64,000 bases of DNA from Kitasatospora aureofaciens (GCF_019192735.1 NZ_JAHTKP010000036.1:17104-81103), one strand, 5' to 3'; counted from the first letter of the stretch, positions 41,689 to 49,831 are shown. A program made the numbers and translations. The notes: generated by a model not told the origin, from the letters alone.

Positions 41689-41828
41689 CGGCTCACCCTA
41701 GGGTGCGAGGCGCGGGAGGTGCAGGCGGGGCGGCAGGAGGTGCCGGCGGGCCGGCCGCACGCCTTAAACCGTTCCTAAAACCTTCCCACGCCGAGCTTTT
41801 GACGCCCCGGAAACGCTTGACGTGCACA

Positions 41829-41844
41829 GCTGGTCTAGTCCAGT
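41829..41844 (+). promoter_or_regulatory. DasR-responsive element (dre) of the chitinase gene
   Basis: The 16 bases include TGGTCTAGTCCA (41831-41842), one change from the palindromic core TGGTCTAGACCA bound by DasR, the GlcNAc-responsive GntR repressor of streptomycetes. It lies about 60 bp before the chitinase gene, where such sites occur on chi genes. Confidence 0.75.
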
Positions 41845-41902
41845 TTGATCCTCAGCGCCGCGCTCCGCCCCCACACCCTTCCCACGCCCGAGAGGCACCC
41901 CC

Positions 41903-43429
41903 ATGCCCAGCGCGCCCCAGCCCGCCCCCACGCACCGCCGCCCCGCGAGCCGCACCAAGCTGCTGAGCCTCGCCGCCGCCACCGTGCTCGCCGCCGGCGG
42001 GCTCGCCGTACTCGCCGGGAACGCCGGCGCCGCCGACGGCAACCTGCTCGCCAACCCCGGCTTCGAGAGCGGCGCACTCGACCCCTGGAGCTGTTCCGGC
42101 GCCACCGGCAGCGTCGTCAACTCCGGCGCCCACAGCGGCACCTACGCGCTGAAGGGTGCGGCCACCGCCAGCGACACCGCACAGTGCGGCCAGACCGTCA
42201 CCGTGCAGCCCAACACCACGTACACGCTCAGCGCCTGGGTCCAGGGCCAGTACGTGTACCTCGGCGCCACCGGCAGCGGCGTCACCGACCCGGCCATCTG
42301 GACCGTCGGCGGCCCCGACTGGCAGCAGCTGAGCACCGGTTTCACCACCGGCCCGAGCACCACCAGCGTCACCGTCTACCTGCACGGCTGGTACGGGCAG
42401 GGCGCCTACCTCGCCGACGACGTCACGCTCACCGGCCCCGGCGGCGGCAACCCCAGCCCGACCGGCACGCCCACGGCAACGCCCACCGGCACCCCGACCG
42501 GGACGCCGACCGGCACCCCGACGGGCGGCCCGACCACCCCGCCGCCGAACGTCGCCGTCCCCGTCGCCCCCTACATCGACATGGGCGCCTGGCCGACCCC
42601 GTCCATGCCCGACATGGCCAAGGCCGGCAACCTCAAGGCTTACACGATGGGCTTCGTCACCGGCGTCGGCTGCAAGGCCAGCTGGTTCAACGCCTACGAT
42701 CCGCGCACCGGCTGGGCCAAGGACCAGATCGACGCGCTGCGCGCGGCCGGCGGCGACGTCAAGCTCTCCTTCGGCGGCGCCGGCGGCACCGAACTCGCCG
42801 CCGCCTGCACCACCGTGGACTCGCTGTTCGCCGAGTACGACGCCGTGGTCAAGGCCTACAACCTGCGCTACGTCGACTTCGACATCGAGGGCGCGGCCAT
42901 CGCCGACACCGCCTCCAACGACCGCCGTTCCGCCGCGCTCGCCAAGCTCCAGCAGGCGAACCCGGGCCTCAAGGTCTCGTTCACCCTGCCCGTCCTGCCC
43001 GAGGGCCTCACCGCCGAGGGCGTCGCCATCGTCAGGTCCGCCCGGGACGCGGGCGTCAACGTCGACCTGGTGAACATCATGGCGATGGACTACTACCGCG
43101 CCGGCACCGACTACGGGAACGCCGCGGTCCAGGCCGCCCAGGCGGAGTTCGGCCAGCTCAAGGCGCTCTACCCGGCGAAGACGGACGCCCAGCTGTGGGC
43201 GATGGTCGGCGTCACCCCGATGATCGGCGAGAACGACGACCACCAGATCTACAACCAGGCCGCCGCCCAGCAGTTGGTGACCTTCGCCCGGCAGAACCAC
43301 CTCGGCCTGCTGGCCTTCTGGGACGCCACCCGCGACGCCAACGCCTGCACCGGCTCGCTGTCCAAGTGCACCAACATCCCGCAGCAGCCGTACGAGTTCG
43401 CCAAGATCTTCTCGCAGTACGCGGGCTGA
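41903..43429 (+). CDS. Secreted GH18 chitinase with N-terminal carbohydrate-binding domain
   Basis: A 508-aa enzyme. A signal peptide (residues 1-43, ending GNAGAA) is followed by a CBM16/CBM4_9-like beta-sandwich (45-178; LLANPGFESGALDPWSCS). A Thr-Gly-Pro linker (185-215) leads to a GH18 catalytic domain in which YVDFDIEG gives catalytic Glu329 with Asp325 and Asp327. It hydrolyses chitin outside the cell. The dre site upstream places it under DasR control by N-acetylglucosamine signals. A perfect terminator hairpin follows. ATG 41903 has no close Shine-Dalgarno sequence (GAGAGG 13 nt away). Confidence 0.9.
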   Translation: MPSAPQPAPTHRRPASRTKLLSLAAATVLAAGGLAVLAGNAGAADGNLLANPGFESGALDPWSCSGATGSVVNSGAHSGTYALKGAATASDTAQCGQTVTVQPNTTYTLSAWVQGQYVYLGATGSGVTDPAIWTVGGPDWQQLSTGFTTGPSTTSVTVYLHGWYGQGAYLADDVTLTGPGGGNPSPTGTPTATPTGTPTGTPTGTPTGGPTTPPPNVAVPVAPYIDMGAWPTPSMPDMAKAGNLKAYTMGFVTGVGCKASWFNAYDPRTGWAKDQIDALRAAGGDVKLSFGGAGGTELAAACTTVDSLFAEYDAVVKAYNLRYVDFDIEGAAIADTASNDRRSAALAKLQQANPGLKVSFTLPVLPEGLTAEGVAIVRSARDAGVNVDLVNIMAMDYYRAGTDYGNAAVQAAQAEFGQLKALYPAKTDAQLWAMVGVTPMIGENDDHQIYNQAAAQQLVTFARQNHLGLLAFWDATRDANACTGSLSKCTNIPQQPYEFAKIFSQYAG

Positions 43430-43445
43430 TCGGGCGTTGCCGAAT

Positions 43446-43484
43446 CCGAGGTGCCGGTGGGCCGGGGGGCCGCCGGCACCTCGG
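43446..43484 (+). terminator. Terminator hairpin behind the chitinase gene
   Basis: Perfect 12-bp arms CCGAGGTGCCGG (43446-43457) and CCGGCACCTCGG (43473-43484) with a 15-nt loop are followed by TGTTT, 17 bp after the stop. Confidence 0.85.
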
Positions 43485-43565
43485 TGTTTCCCGGATTTAT
43501 TGAGGTCACATCGTCCGCGGTCGTCGATTACAGTCCGTCCCACCGCACGACACGAGGGGGCGGAC

Positions 43566-44996
43566 ATGACGGTCCGAACTGACGAGAACCATCCCGTCGA
43601 GATCCACGGAAACAGCACCGCCGCGTGCGTGGCCGGGATCACCGCCGAGGAACTCGCCGCGTTCAGCCGTACCCTCGGCCGCCTGCGCGCCCTCCCCTTC
43701 GACGACCGCCTCCGCCTGAACGCCGAGCGGCAGCTGAGCTCCTTCGTCCGCGAGAGCCGCAAGCGCCGCAAGCAGGACGCCAAGCACCAGGTACGGCGGG
43801 CCGACGCCGCGCTGCTCGCCACCACCGCCACCGGCGCCCGCGACCGCCGTGAGGACGCCCCGCTCGCCCCGGCGGACGGACCGGTCGGGGAGCTGCGAAT
43901 ACCGCGCAGGTGCTATGTCTGCAAGCAGCACTATCACCAGGTCGACGGCTTCTACCACATGCTCTGCCCCGCCTGCGCCGCCGACAACACCACCCGGCGC
44001 GACCTCGCCACCGACCTGCGGGGCCGGCGTGCGCTGCTCACCGGCGGGCGGGTCAAGATCGGCTTCCAGCTCGCCCTGATGCTGCTGCGCGACGGCGCCG
44101 AGCTGACCGTCACCAGCCGCTTCCCGCACGACACCGTCCGCCGCTTCCGCACCGCCGAGGGCAGCGAGCAGTGGTGGGACCGGCTGTCCGTCGTCGGCAT
44201 CGACCTGCGCGACCCACGCCAGGTCCTCGGGCTCACCGAGCAACTGCTGGCCGACGGCCGCCCGTTGGACATCCTGATCAACAACGCCGCGCAGACCCTG
44301 CGCCGCCCGCCCGAGTCGTACGCCCTGCTCGCCGCCGGGGAGCACACCGCGCTGCCCGCCTCCTCCCGCGGTGCGGTCGTGCACGCCCCGGGGTTCCGGC
44401 CGATGCCCGCGCTCACGTCCGCGTGGCCGGCTGCCGAACTGGACCAACTCCCTTCGCCTGCCCACGGGTTGCTCGCCCTTCCGGACGAGGCCGGCCTGCT
44501 GCCCGACCTCGCGCCCGGCAACTCCTGGTCCGCCCGGCTCGGCGGGCTCGACCCGGCGGAGGTCCTGGAGACCCAGCTCGTCAACGCCCTCGCCCCCGCC
44601 CTCCTCTGCGACCGCCTGCTCCCCCTCCTCCTCGCCGCCCCGCACCCGCGCCGCTACATCGTGAACGTGACCGCCGTGGAGGGCCGCTTCGCCGTCCGCA
44701 ACAAGACCGCCGGCCACCCCCACACCAACATGGCCAAGGCCTCCCTCAACATGCTCACCCGCACCAGCGCCGGCGAACTCGCCACCCAGGGAGTCCACAT
44801 GTGCGCCGTCGACACCGGCTGGATCACCGACGAGAACCCCGCCCCCAAGAAGACCCACGTCGCCGCCCAGGGCTTCCGCACACCCCTCGACATCATCGAC
44901 GGCGCCGCCCGCGTCTACGACCCCATCGTCCGCGGCGAGTCCGGCTCCCCGGTGTCGGGCGTGTTCCTCAAGGACTACCGGGAGGCGGAGTGGTGA
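43566..44996 (+). CDS. SDR-fold oxidoreductase with internal zinc ribbon and missing catalytic Tyr
   Basis: A 476-aa protein. Residues 20-110 are helical and basic. A four-Cys zinc ribbon (CYVC at 116-119, CPAC at 134-137) precedes a Rossmann domain (ALLTGGRVKIGFQLALMLLR near 156; NNAAQT near 240). In the active-site region TAGHPHTNMAKASLNM, Lys391 is kept but the residue four before it, Thr387, replaces the Tyr of YxxxK. A long insertion covers about 245-330. Relatives with the HPHTNMAK phrase form a distinct SDR group of unknown role. ATG 43566 follows AGGGGGCGG. Confidence 0.75.
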   Translation: MTVRTDENHPVEIHGNSTAACVAGITAEELAAFSRTLGRLRALPFDDRLRLNAERQLSSFVRESRKRRKQDAKHQVRRADAALLATTATGARDRREDAPLAPADGPVGELRIPRRCYVCKQHYHQVDGFYHMLCPACAADNTTRRDLATDLRGRRALLTGGRVKIGFQLALMLLRDGAELTVTSRFPHDTVRRFRTAEGSEQWWDRLSVVGIDLRDPRQVLGLTEQLLADGRPLDILINNAAQTLRRPPESYALLAAGEHTALPASSRGAVVHAPGFRPMPALTSAWPAAELDQLPSPAHGLLALPDEAGLLPDLAPGNSWSARLGGLDPAEVLETQLVNALAPALLCDRLLPLLLAAPHPRRYIVNVTAVEGRFAVRNKTAGHPHTNMAKASLNMLTRTSAGELATQGVHMCAVDTGWITDENPAPKKTHVAAQGFRTPLDIIDGAARVYDPIVRGESGSPVSGVFLKDYREAEW

Positions 44997-45046
44997 CGGC
45001 CGGGTACGGTAGCCGGTGATCAAGGTCTTCACAGCGGGGGGAACGC

Positions 45047-45682
45047 ATGGCACTGAGCACGGAGTTGACGCACGCCTGGGTGCACGGGCTGGCGGCCGCG
45101 CGGCAGTGTCCGGTGCCGGTGGAGGTGCCGTGGGGGCTGCGGGTGGACGTCGGACGGCGCCGGGAGTCGGTGCGGCACGTGCTGCTGCACCCGGACGAGG
45201 CGAGCCTTCGGGCCGCCGGTGACGCCGCCGACCGGCCGTTCGCGCGGGTCAAGGGGTTCGTCGATCCGGAACTCGGGCTGCAGTGGCTCGGCCCCGAATG
45301 GGAGTCCTCCGCCGACGAGTTGATGATGACGGCCGCGCTGAGCCGCCAGGAGCCCGTCCAGCTGCCGGCCGGGTACGAGGCGTCGGCCGAGACCGCTGAC
45401 GGCGTCACCCGCGTCCAGGTCCGGACGGCAGCGGGCGAGGTGGCGGCGGGCGGGTTCATGGCCGTCCGCGGCCACATCGCCGTCGTCGACCGGGTCGAGA
45501 CCGACACCGCCCACCAGCGCCGCGGACTCGGCAGCGCGGTGATGCGACTGCTCTCCAGCACCGCCGCCGAGGCCGGGGCGGAGACGGCAATCCTGGGCGC
45601 CACCGAGGAGGGCCGGGCGCTGTACGAGTCACTCGGCTGGGAACTGCACGGCCTGCTGGCGGGCTTCGTCCGCCGAACGTGA
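45047..45682 (+). CDS. GNAT family N-acetyltransferase
   Basis: A 211-aa acetyltransferase. The N-terminal half (1-95) is a separate variable region. The GNAT core occupies about 115-205, with the acetyl-CoA loop VETDTAHQRRGLGSAVMRLL and the C-terminal ALYESLGWELHG. It follows GGGGGGAACGC. The substrate is unknown. A perfect terminator sits just after the stop. Confidence 0.82.
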   Translation: MALSTELTHAWVHGLAAARQCPVPVEVPWGLRVDVGRRRESVRHVLLHPDEASLRAAGDAADRPFARVKGFVDPELGLQWLGPEWESSADELMMTAALSRQEPVQLPAGYEASAETADGVTRVQVRTAAGEVAAGGFMAVRGHIAVVDRVETDTAHQRRGLGSAVMRLLSSTAAEAGAETAILGATEEGRALYESLGWELHGLLAGFVRRT

Positions 45683-45685
45683 CCG

Positions 45686-45712
45686 GCGCGCGGCACCACG
45701 AGTGCCGCGCGC
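45686..45712 (+). terminator. Terminator hairpin behind the GNAT gene
   Basis: Perfect 11-bp arms GCGCGCGGCAC and GTGCCGCGCGC around CACGA, starting 4 bp after the stop. It may serve the convergent SDR gene as well. Confidence 0.8.
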
Positions 45713-45725
45713 AGCGCCATCAGCC

Positions 45726-45767
45726 GGAGAGTTGATCGCGCCCGACGCGAGGCACGACCAACTCTCC
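45726..45767 (-). terminator. Hairpin behind the TetR-linked SDR gene
   Basis: Perfect 9-bp arms GGAGAGTTG (45726-45734) and CAACTCTCC (45759-45767) separated by 24 nt lie 6 bp beyond the SDR stop. Confidence 0.6.
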
Positions 45768-45772
45768 TTCCC

Positions 45773-46516
45773 TCAGCGGCCGGTGGGCAGGTTGGCGCCG
45801 CCCGTGCAGTCGAACACCACGCCCGTCACAAAGGTGTTGGCCGCCAACAGGTGGATCGCCCGCGCCACGTCCTCGGGGCGGCCGACCCGGCCGACCGGGG
45901 TGGTGGCGGCGAGGCCGTCGAACAGCGCCTTGCGCTGCTCCTCCGGGACGCGGTCCCACCACGGGGTGTCGATGACGCCGGGCGACACCGCGTTGACCCG
46001 CAGCGGCGCCAGCTCGACCGCCAGCGGCGGGACCATCGCCTGCAGCGCGCCGTTTATGGCGGCCAGCCCGGCGGTGCCCGGGAAGGCGGCGCGGGCCGAG
46101 GCCGCGGTGATCAGGGTGACCGACCCGTCCGCCCGCAGGTGCGGCAGCGCCGCCTGCAGGACGCGGACCTGCGGCCAGAACTTGGCGTCGAAGCCGGTCG
46201 CGAGGTCGGCCAGGTCGAGCTGCGCGAACGGGCCGCTTCCGGCCGCGCCGCTGACCGCGACGACCAGGTGGTCGACAGTGCCGCCGTCGGCGAAGAAGGC
46301 CGCGACGGCCTCGGGGTCGACCGCGTCCACCTGCGCGCCGGTGGTCTTGCCGCCGATCCGGGCGACGGCCGCGTCCAGCCGCTCCCGGTCCCGGCCGGTG
46401 ATCACGACCTCCGCGCCGTCGGCCGCGAACGCGGCGGCCGCGGCCTCGCCGATGCCCGAGCTGCCGCCCATGACGACGACGTGCTGTCCGGTGAAGAGGG
46501 GGGCCGAAGTGCTCAT
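45773..46516 (-). CDS. SDR family protein lacking the Tyr-Lys pair
   Basis: A 247-aa short-chain dehydrogenase fold. The NAD(P) site is MGGSSGIG (16-23), with TGRDRERLDAA favouring NADP. Ser140 is kept (TAASARAAF), but the stretch PGTAGLAAINGALQAM has Ala at the positions of Tyr (153) and Lys (157). Related SDRs with the same GLAA-x-NGAL phrase are common, so this is a subfamily trait rather than damage. Activity is doubtful or differs. It is divergent from a TetR gene with a palindrome between them, so it is the likely regulated target. Confidence 0.82.
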   Translation of the reverse strand: MSTSAPLFTGQHVVVMGGSSGIGEAAAAAFAADGAEVVITGRDRERLDAAVARIGGKTTGAQVDAVDPEAVAAFFADGGTVDHLVVAVSGAAGSGPFAQLDLADLATGFDAKFWPQVRVLQAALPHLRADGSVTLITAASARAAFPGTAGLAAINGALQAMVPPLAVELAPLRVNAVSPGVIDTPWWDRVPEEQRKALFDGLAATTPVGRVGRPEDVARAIHLLAANTFVTGVVFDCTGGANLPTGR

Positions 46517-46585
46517 GGTGGTGCTTCCTTCCGGCTGGTCGGGCTTGCTGGAACTTGTCGAGACCGCGAGTTCCGGTAATGATGG

Positions 46586-46610
46586 TTGCCGAGACTGCTA
46601 GTCTTGTCAA
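46586..46610. promoter_or_regulatory. TetR operator between SDR and regulator
   Basis: A near-perfect palindrome of two 11-bp arms, TTGCCGAGACT and AGTCTTGTCAA (9 of 11 pair), around GCT. A second inverted pair, GGAACT (46550-46555) and AGTTCC (46569-46574), lies closer to the SDR gene. Both are in the 128-bp divergent spacer. Confidence 0.72.
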
Positions 46611-46644
46611 GCGAAGGCAGGACGGGGCAGAGAGAGGACGACCG

Positions 46645-47277
46645 ATGAACCCGACCAACCCCCAGCCGACCGACCCCCAGCCGGGCGCCCCCCAGCCGGG
46701 CGCCACCCGCCCGCACACCGGACGCCGCCGCAACGAGGCCGCCCACCAGGCGATCCTCGATGCGGCCCTCCAGCTGCTCGCCGCCTCCGACGGCACCCCC
46801 GTCACCATCGACGCCATCGCCCGCACGGCCGGCGTCGGCAAGCAGACCGTCTACCGCTGGTGGCCCTCCAAGGGCGCCGTCCTCCTCGACGCCCTCACCG
46901 ACCGCGCCGACCAGGACGTCACCGGCCCCGACACCGGCATCCTCCGCACCGACCTGCAGACCTTCATCGCCACCACCTTCGACGCCGCCCAGCGCGGCAC
47001 CACCGCCTCCGCGCTGCGCACCCTGGTCCGCGAGGCCGCCCGCGACCCCCACCTCGCCGAGCTGATGCAGACCTTCACCGCCGCCCGCCGCACGGCCCTG
47101 CGCGAGCTCCTCGACCGCGGCCGGCAGCGCGGCGAACTCCCCGTGGGCGCCGACCTCGACCTGATCGTGGACCAGGTCTACGGCGTCTTCTGGTACCGCT
47201 TCCTGCTCGGCCACGCGCCACTGGACCGGACGGTGGCCGACCGCCTGGCCCAGTCCCTCGTCACGGGAGGCGAGTGA
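46645..47277 (+). CDS. TetR-family transcriptional regulator
   Basis: A 210-aa regulator. A Pro-Gln-rich N-terminal extension (1-25) precedes the TetR helix-turn-helix (about 35-80): VTIDAIARTAGVGKQTVYRW. The C-terminal ligand domain matches the TetR_C-type regulators of SDR and hydrolase genes. ATG 46645 follows GAGAGGACG. It faces the SDR gene across a palindromic operator, the common repressor/target layout. Its 3-prime end with TGA is the first unit of an 18-bp repeat that also encodes the tail of the convergent membrane protein. Confidence 0.88.
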   Translation: MNPTNPQPTDPQPGAPQPGATRPHTGRRRNEAAHQAILDAALQLLAASDGTPVTIDAIARTAGVGKQTVYRWWPSKGAVLLDALTDRADQDVTGPDTGILRTDLQTFIATTFDAAQRGTTASALRTLVREAARDPHLAELMQTFTAARRTALRELLDRGRQRGELPVGADLDLIVDQVYGVFWYRFLLGHAPLDRTVADRLAQSLVTGGE

Positions 47278-47830
47278 GTCCCCGCGGGCGAGTGAGTCCC
47301 GACCGGCGAGTGAGTCCCCGGCGTCGGCAATAGGCCCAGGCCAGGGCCAGGACGATCGGCCCCCAGAGCATCGCCCCGCCGGTGCACACCCTGGCCAGCG
47401 CCAGCCACCAACCGTTGCTGTAGCCGACCTCGTCGAGGACGCCGACCCAGGCGAGGGGCATCGGGTCGAACAGCGCGACCAGGACCAGGCCGCCCAGCGT
47501 CGCCGGGATCACCGCCGCGAGCGGGGGCACCCGGCGCCCGCCGAGGAACGGGATCCAGCGCGGGAACACCTCGCCCCAGCCCGCGACGAGGCCGGTGGTG
47601 AGCAGGCACAGCGCCTCGGTGAGCACGCTGAGGCCGACCACGTAGAGCGGCGTCCACCAGGGGACGACGGTCGGGGCGTTCGGATCGATGGAGCCCATCC
47701 TGAAGTCGACGGCGAACGGGAGCCGCCACAGGCAGTGCGGGAGCACGATGAACGGAAGGGCCTTGGCCAGCCGGAGGGCCCAGCGGGGGACTGGGCGTTC
47801 GGTGTCGCCCATGGGGAGTGTGATCGGCAT
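47261..47830 (-). CDS. Membrane protein with a repeat-encoded tail
   Basis: A 189-aa protein with four hydrophobic helices (for example ALRLAKALPFIVLPHCLWRL and TPLYVVGLSVLTEALCLLTT). Family unknown, though similar small four-helix proteins are common in streptomycetes. ATG 47830 is used; ATG 47812 is possible. The final 19 residues, RGLTRRSGLTRPRGLTRLP, are three Gly-Leu-Thr-Arg repeats read from the 18-bp array that is anchored on the convergent TetR stop. The last codons overlap the TetR gene by 17 bp. The tail has evidently been made by the repeat and not by the family. Confidence 0.65.
   Translation of the reverse strand: MPITLPMGDTERPVPRWALRLAKALPFIVLPHCLWRLPFAVDFRMGSIDPNAPTVVPWWTPLYVVGLSVLTEALCLLTTGLVAGWGEVFPRWIPFLGGRRVPPLAAVIPATLGGLVLVALFDPMPLAWVGVLDEVGYSNGWWLALARVCTGGAMLWGPIVLALAWAYCRRRGLTRRSGLTRPRGLTRLP
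47269..47322. repeat. 18-bp tandem repeat x3 shared by two convergent gene ends
   Basis: Units GGCGAGTGAGTCCCCGCG, GGCGAGTGAGTCCCGACC and GGCGAGTGAGTCCCCGGC start at 47269, 47287 and 47305. GAG-TGA of the first is the TetR end. The repeats keep the TGA in frame. On the other strand they encode the Gly-Leu-Thr-Arg tail of the membrane protein. Confidence 0.92.
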
Positions 47831-47904
47831 GGGTCCACCGTCACCGACACCCCGGGGGCTCCACGTCGACCGCACGGCCGAACCGACTCCCCCGGAAGAG
47901 CCAC

Positions 47905-48546
47905 CTAGGCGTACGCCAGAAGGCAGACGTACGACCGGTCCGCCCGCGCCGGATGCGGCTGCTCCAGAAGGGAGTTGACGGTGAACCCGGCCTGTGCGAG
48001 CAGGTCGGCGAGCCGGTCCGCCGGGATCAGGTGCGACTCGTAGGACACCGGGTGCCCGTACGCCTCGGCCGGCCGGAGGTGGGCGTCGCCGGCATGGCCG
48101 CCGAGCAGCAGGTGGCCGCCGGGACGGAGCACGCGGCGGAACTCGGCGAACATCGCGGGCAGTTGGGCGGGCGGCGTGTGGTGCACGGAGTACCAGGCCA
48201 GGATGCCGCCGAGAGTGCCGTCGGCGAGGTCGAGGACGGCCATCGAGCCGTGCGTGAAGCGGAGTTCGGGATACGCGCGGCGGGCAAGGGCGACCATCTC
48301 GCCCGACACGTCCACGCCGAACGCCGCCAGCCCGAGCCGCGCCAGGTACGCCGTCACCCGCCCCGGCCCGCACCCGAGGTCCGCGACCAGGCCGCCGCCC
48401 GCCGCTTGGACGAGTTCGGCGAAGGCGGACAGCATCGCGCGCGAGACCGGGTCCATCTCCTCCGGGGGGATGACGCGTTGGAGGTAGTCGGCGGCGACGG
48501 TGTCGTAGGAGTCGCGGACGGCGGCCAGGTACGCGGGGTCGGTCAC
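47905..48546 (-). CDS. Class I SAM-dependent methyltransferase
   Basis: A 213-aa methyltransferase. Motif I is VADLGCGPGRVTAYLARLG, followed by GVDVSGEMVALARR and the family segment GGILAWYSVHHTPP, then FRRVLRPGGHLLLGGH. The substrate is unknown. GTG 48546 overlaps the stop of the deformylase gene (GTGA), so the two are translated together and both lie under the twin-operator promoter. The pairing suggests a function in the same stress or modification response. Confidence 0.85.
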   Translation of the reverse strand: MTDPAYLAAVRDSYDTVAADYLQRVIPPEEMDPVSRAMLSAFAELVQAAGGGLVADLGCGPGRVTAYLARLGLAAFGVDVSGEMVALARRAYPELRFTHGSMAVLDLADGTLGGILAWYSVHHTPPAQLPAMFAEFRRVLRPGGHLLLGGHAGDAHLRPAEAYGHPVSYESHLIPADRLADLLAQAGFTVNSLLEQPHPARADRSYVCLLAYA

Positions 48547-49187
48547 GCAGGCGATTCTGCCCGACGGCACCCACAGGACGGGTCGCAACCCTCCATCGGG
48601 CCAGGCCAGTTCAACCGATCCGCCGCGACGGCCCGCTCGGCGAACACGTCCGCCCGGCGGTCGGCGCTCTGGCGCAACACATCCTTGCGGTCCCGCTTGG
48701 CGAGGCGGTCCACGTAAATGTGGCCGTTCAGGTGGTCGGTCTCGTGCTGGAGGCAGCGGGCGAAGTAGCCGGTGCCGGTGATCGTCCGGGGGTTTCCGTG
48801 CTGGTCGAAGCCGCGCACCACGGCGTGAGCGGGCCGGGCCAGCGTCGCGTGGGCGCCCGGCACGGACAGGCAGCCCTCGTTGTCCTCGATCAAGCGGCGT
48901 CCCGGCGCCTGCGGTTCGACGACCGGGTTGAGCAGGTGGCCGACGTGGCGGACGCCGTCGTCGTCCGGGCAGTCGTAGACGAAGAGCCGGAGGTCGACGT
49001 CCACCTGGTTCGCCGCCAGCCCGGCGCCGTCCGCGACGTACATCGTCGCGAACATCTCCTCGATCAGCCGGGCGAGTTCCGGGCTGCCGAAGTCCTCGGC
49101 GCCCGCCGGGCGGCACGGGCGGTGCAGGATCTGCTCCCCGATCTCGGTGATCCGCAGGATCGTCGGGCGTTCACGCAGGTCGGACAT
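48543..49187 (-). CDS. def: Peptide deformylase
   Basis: A 214-aa deformylase that removes the formyl group from nascent proteins. Motif I is GAGLAANQ (54-61), motif II is EGCLS with metal ligand Cys106, and motif III is QHETDH with His148, Glu149 and His152. The C-terminus has a Cys-rich extension (GCDPSCGC) not present in most deformylases. ATG 49187 follows a GGGAGCG site. Streptomycetes carry several def genes. Specific control by a dedicated HTH repressor with twin operators suggests this one is an inducible or resistance-type copy rather than the housekeeping enzyme. Confidence 0.92.
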   Translation of the reverse strand: MSDLRERPTILRITEIGEQILHRPCRPAGAEDFGSPELARLIEEMFATMYVADGAGLAANQVDVDLRLFVYDCPDDDGVRHVGHLLNPVVEPQAPGRRLIEDNEGCLSVPGAHATLARPAHAVVRGFDQHGNPRTITGTGYFARCLQHETDHLNGHIYVDRLAKRDRKDVLRQSADRRADVFAERAVAADRLNWPGPMEGCDPSCGCRRAESPA

Positions 49188-49225
49188 CGGCGCTCCCTCG
49201 GTGGGCGGGCATGGCGGTTTGCGAT

Positions 49226-49256
49226 CTACTTTGCAAAGTAGCAGACTTTGCAAAGT
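49226..49256. promoter_or_regulatory. Twin operators between deformylase and HTH regulator genes
   Basis: The perfect palindrome ACTTTGCAAAGT occurs twice, at 49228-49239 (within the longer palindrome CTACTTTGCAAAGTAG, 49226-49241) and at 49245-49256, 17 bp apart centre to centre. The second includes the first two bases of the regulator GTG start at 49255. The placement fits cooperative autorepression. Confidence 0.85.
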
Positions 49257-49815
49257 GACCGAAGACGCGACCGACGATGCGACCGGAGATCTGACCGAAG
49301 GCGTGACCGCCACCGGCGCCCTCCCGGAACACGCCGTGCGCACGGCCCTGCTGGAGCTGTTGGCCGAGCGCGGGACCCTCACCTCCACCGAGGCGGCGGC
49401 CCGGCTCGGGTACAGCTCGGGGCTGTGCTCGTTCCACCTGCGGCAGCTCGCCCGGTACGGCCTGATCGAGGAGGCACCGCCGACCGACGGCCGGGCCCGG
49501 CCCTGGCGGCTGCCGCAAGCTCAACGGCCCGCTGTGGCCGACGACTTCGGCGAGCTGGCCCGCGGCCTGGAGGACGAGAGCTACCAGCGCTGGCTCGCCC
49601 GCCGCGCCGAGGCCCCGGCCGACTGGCAGCACGACGACGCGTTCAGCGCGGTCGTCTACCTCACCCCCGCCGAGCTTTCGGCCGTCGGCGACGCCGTCCG
49701 CCAGGTCCTCGCCCGGTTCCGCGACCGCGAGCACAACCCTGCGGCCCGCCCCGCCGGCGCCCGCCCGGTCGCTGCGGTGACGCGGCTCTTCCCGCTCCTG
49801 CCCGACGAGCGCTAA
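49255..49815 (+). CDS. ArsR-like winged-helix transcriptional regulator
   Basis: A 186-aa regulator. The winged helix occupies about residues 22-85 (AVRTALLELLAERGTLTSTE, AARLGYSSGLCSFHLRQL). GTG 49255 overlaps the operator, and no ribosome-binding site precedes it, so a leaderless transcript is likely. The C-terminal part (95-186) is helical and probably forms the dimer and ligand module. It is divergent from the deformylase-methyltransferase pair, which it probably represses together with itself. Confidence 0.8.
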   Translation: MTEDATDDATGDLTEGVTATGALPEHAVRTALLELLAERGTLTSTEAAARLGYSSGLCSFHLRQLARYGLIEEAPPTDGRARPWRLPQAQRPAVADDFGELARGLEDESYQRWLARRAEAPADWQHDDAFSAVVYLTPAELSAVGDAVRQVLARFRDREHNPAARPAGARPVAAVTRLFPLLPDER

Positions 49816-49831
49816 AAGGTCTGCAGGGAGA

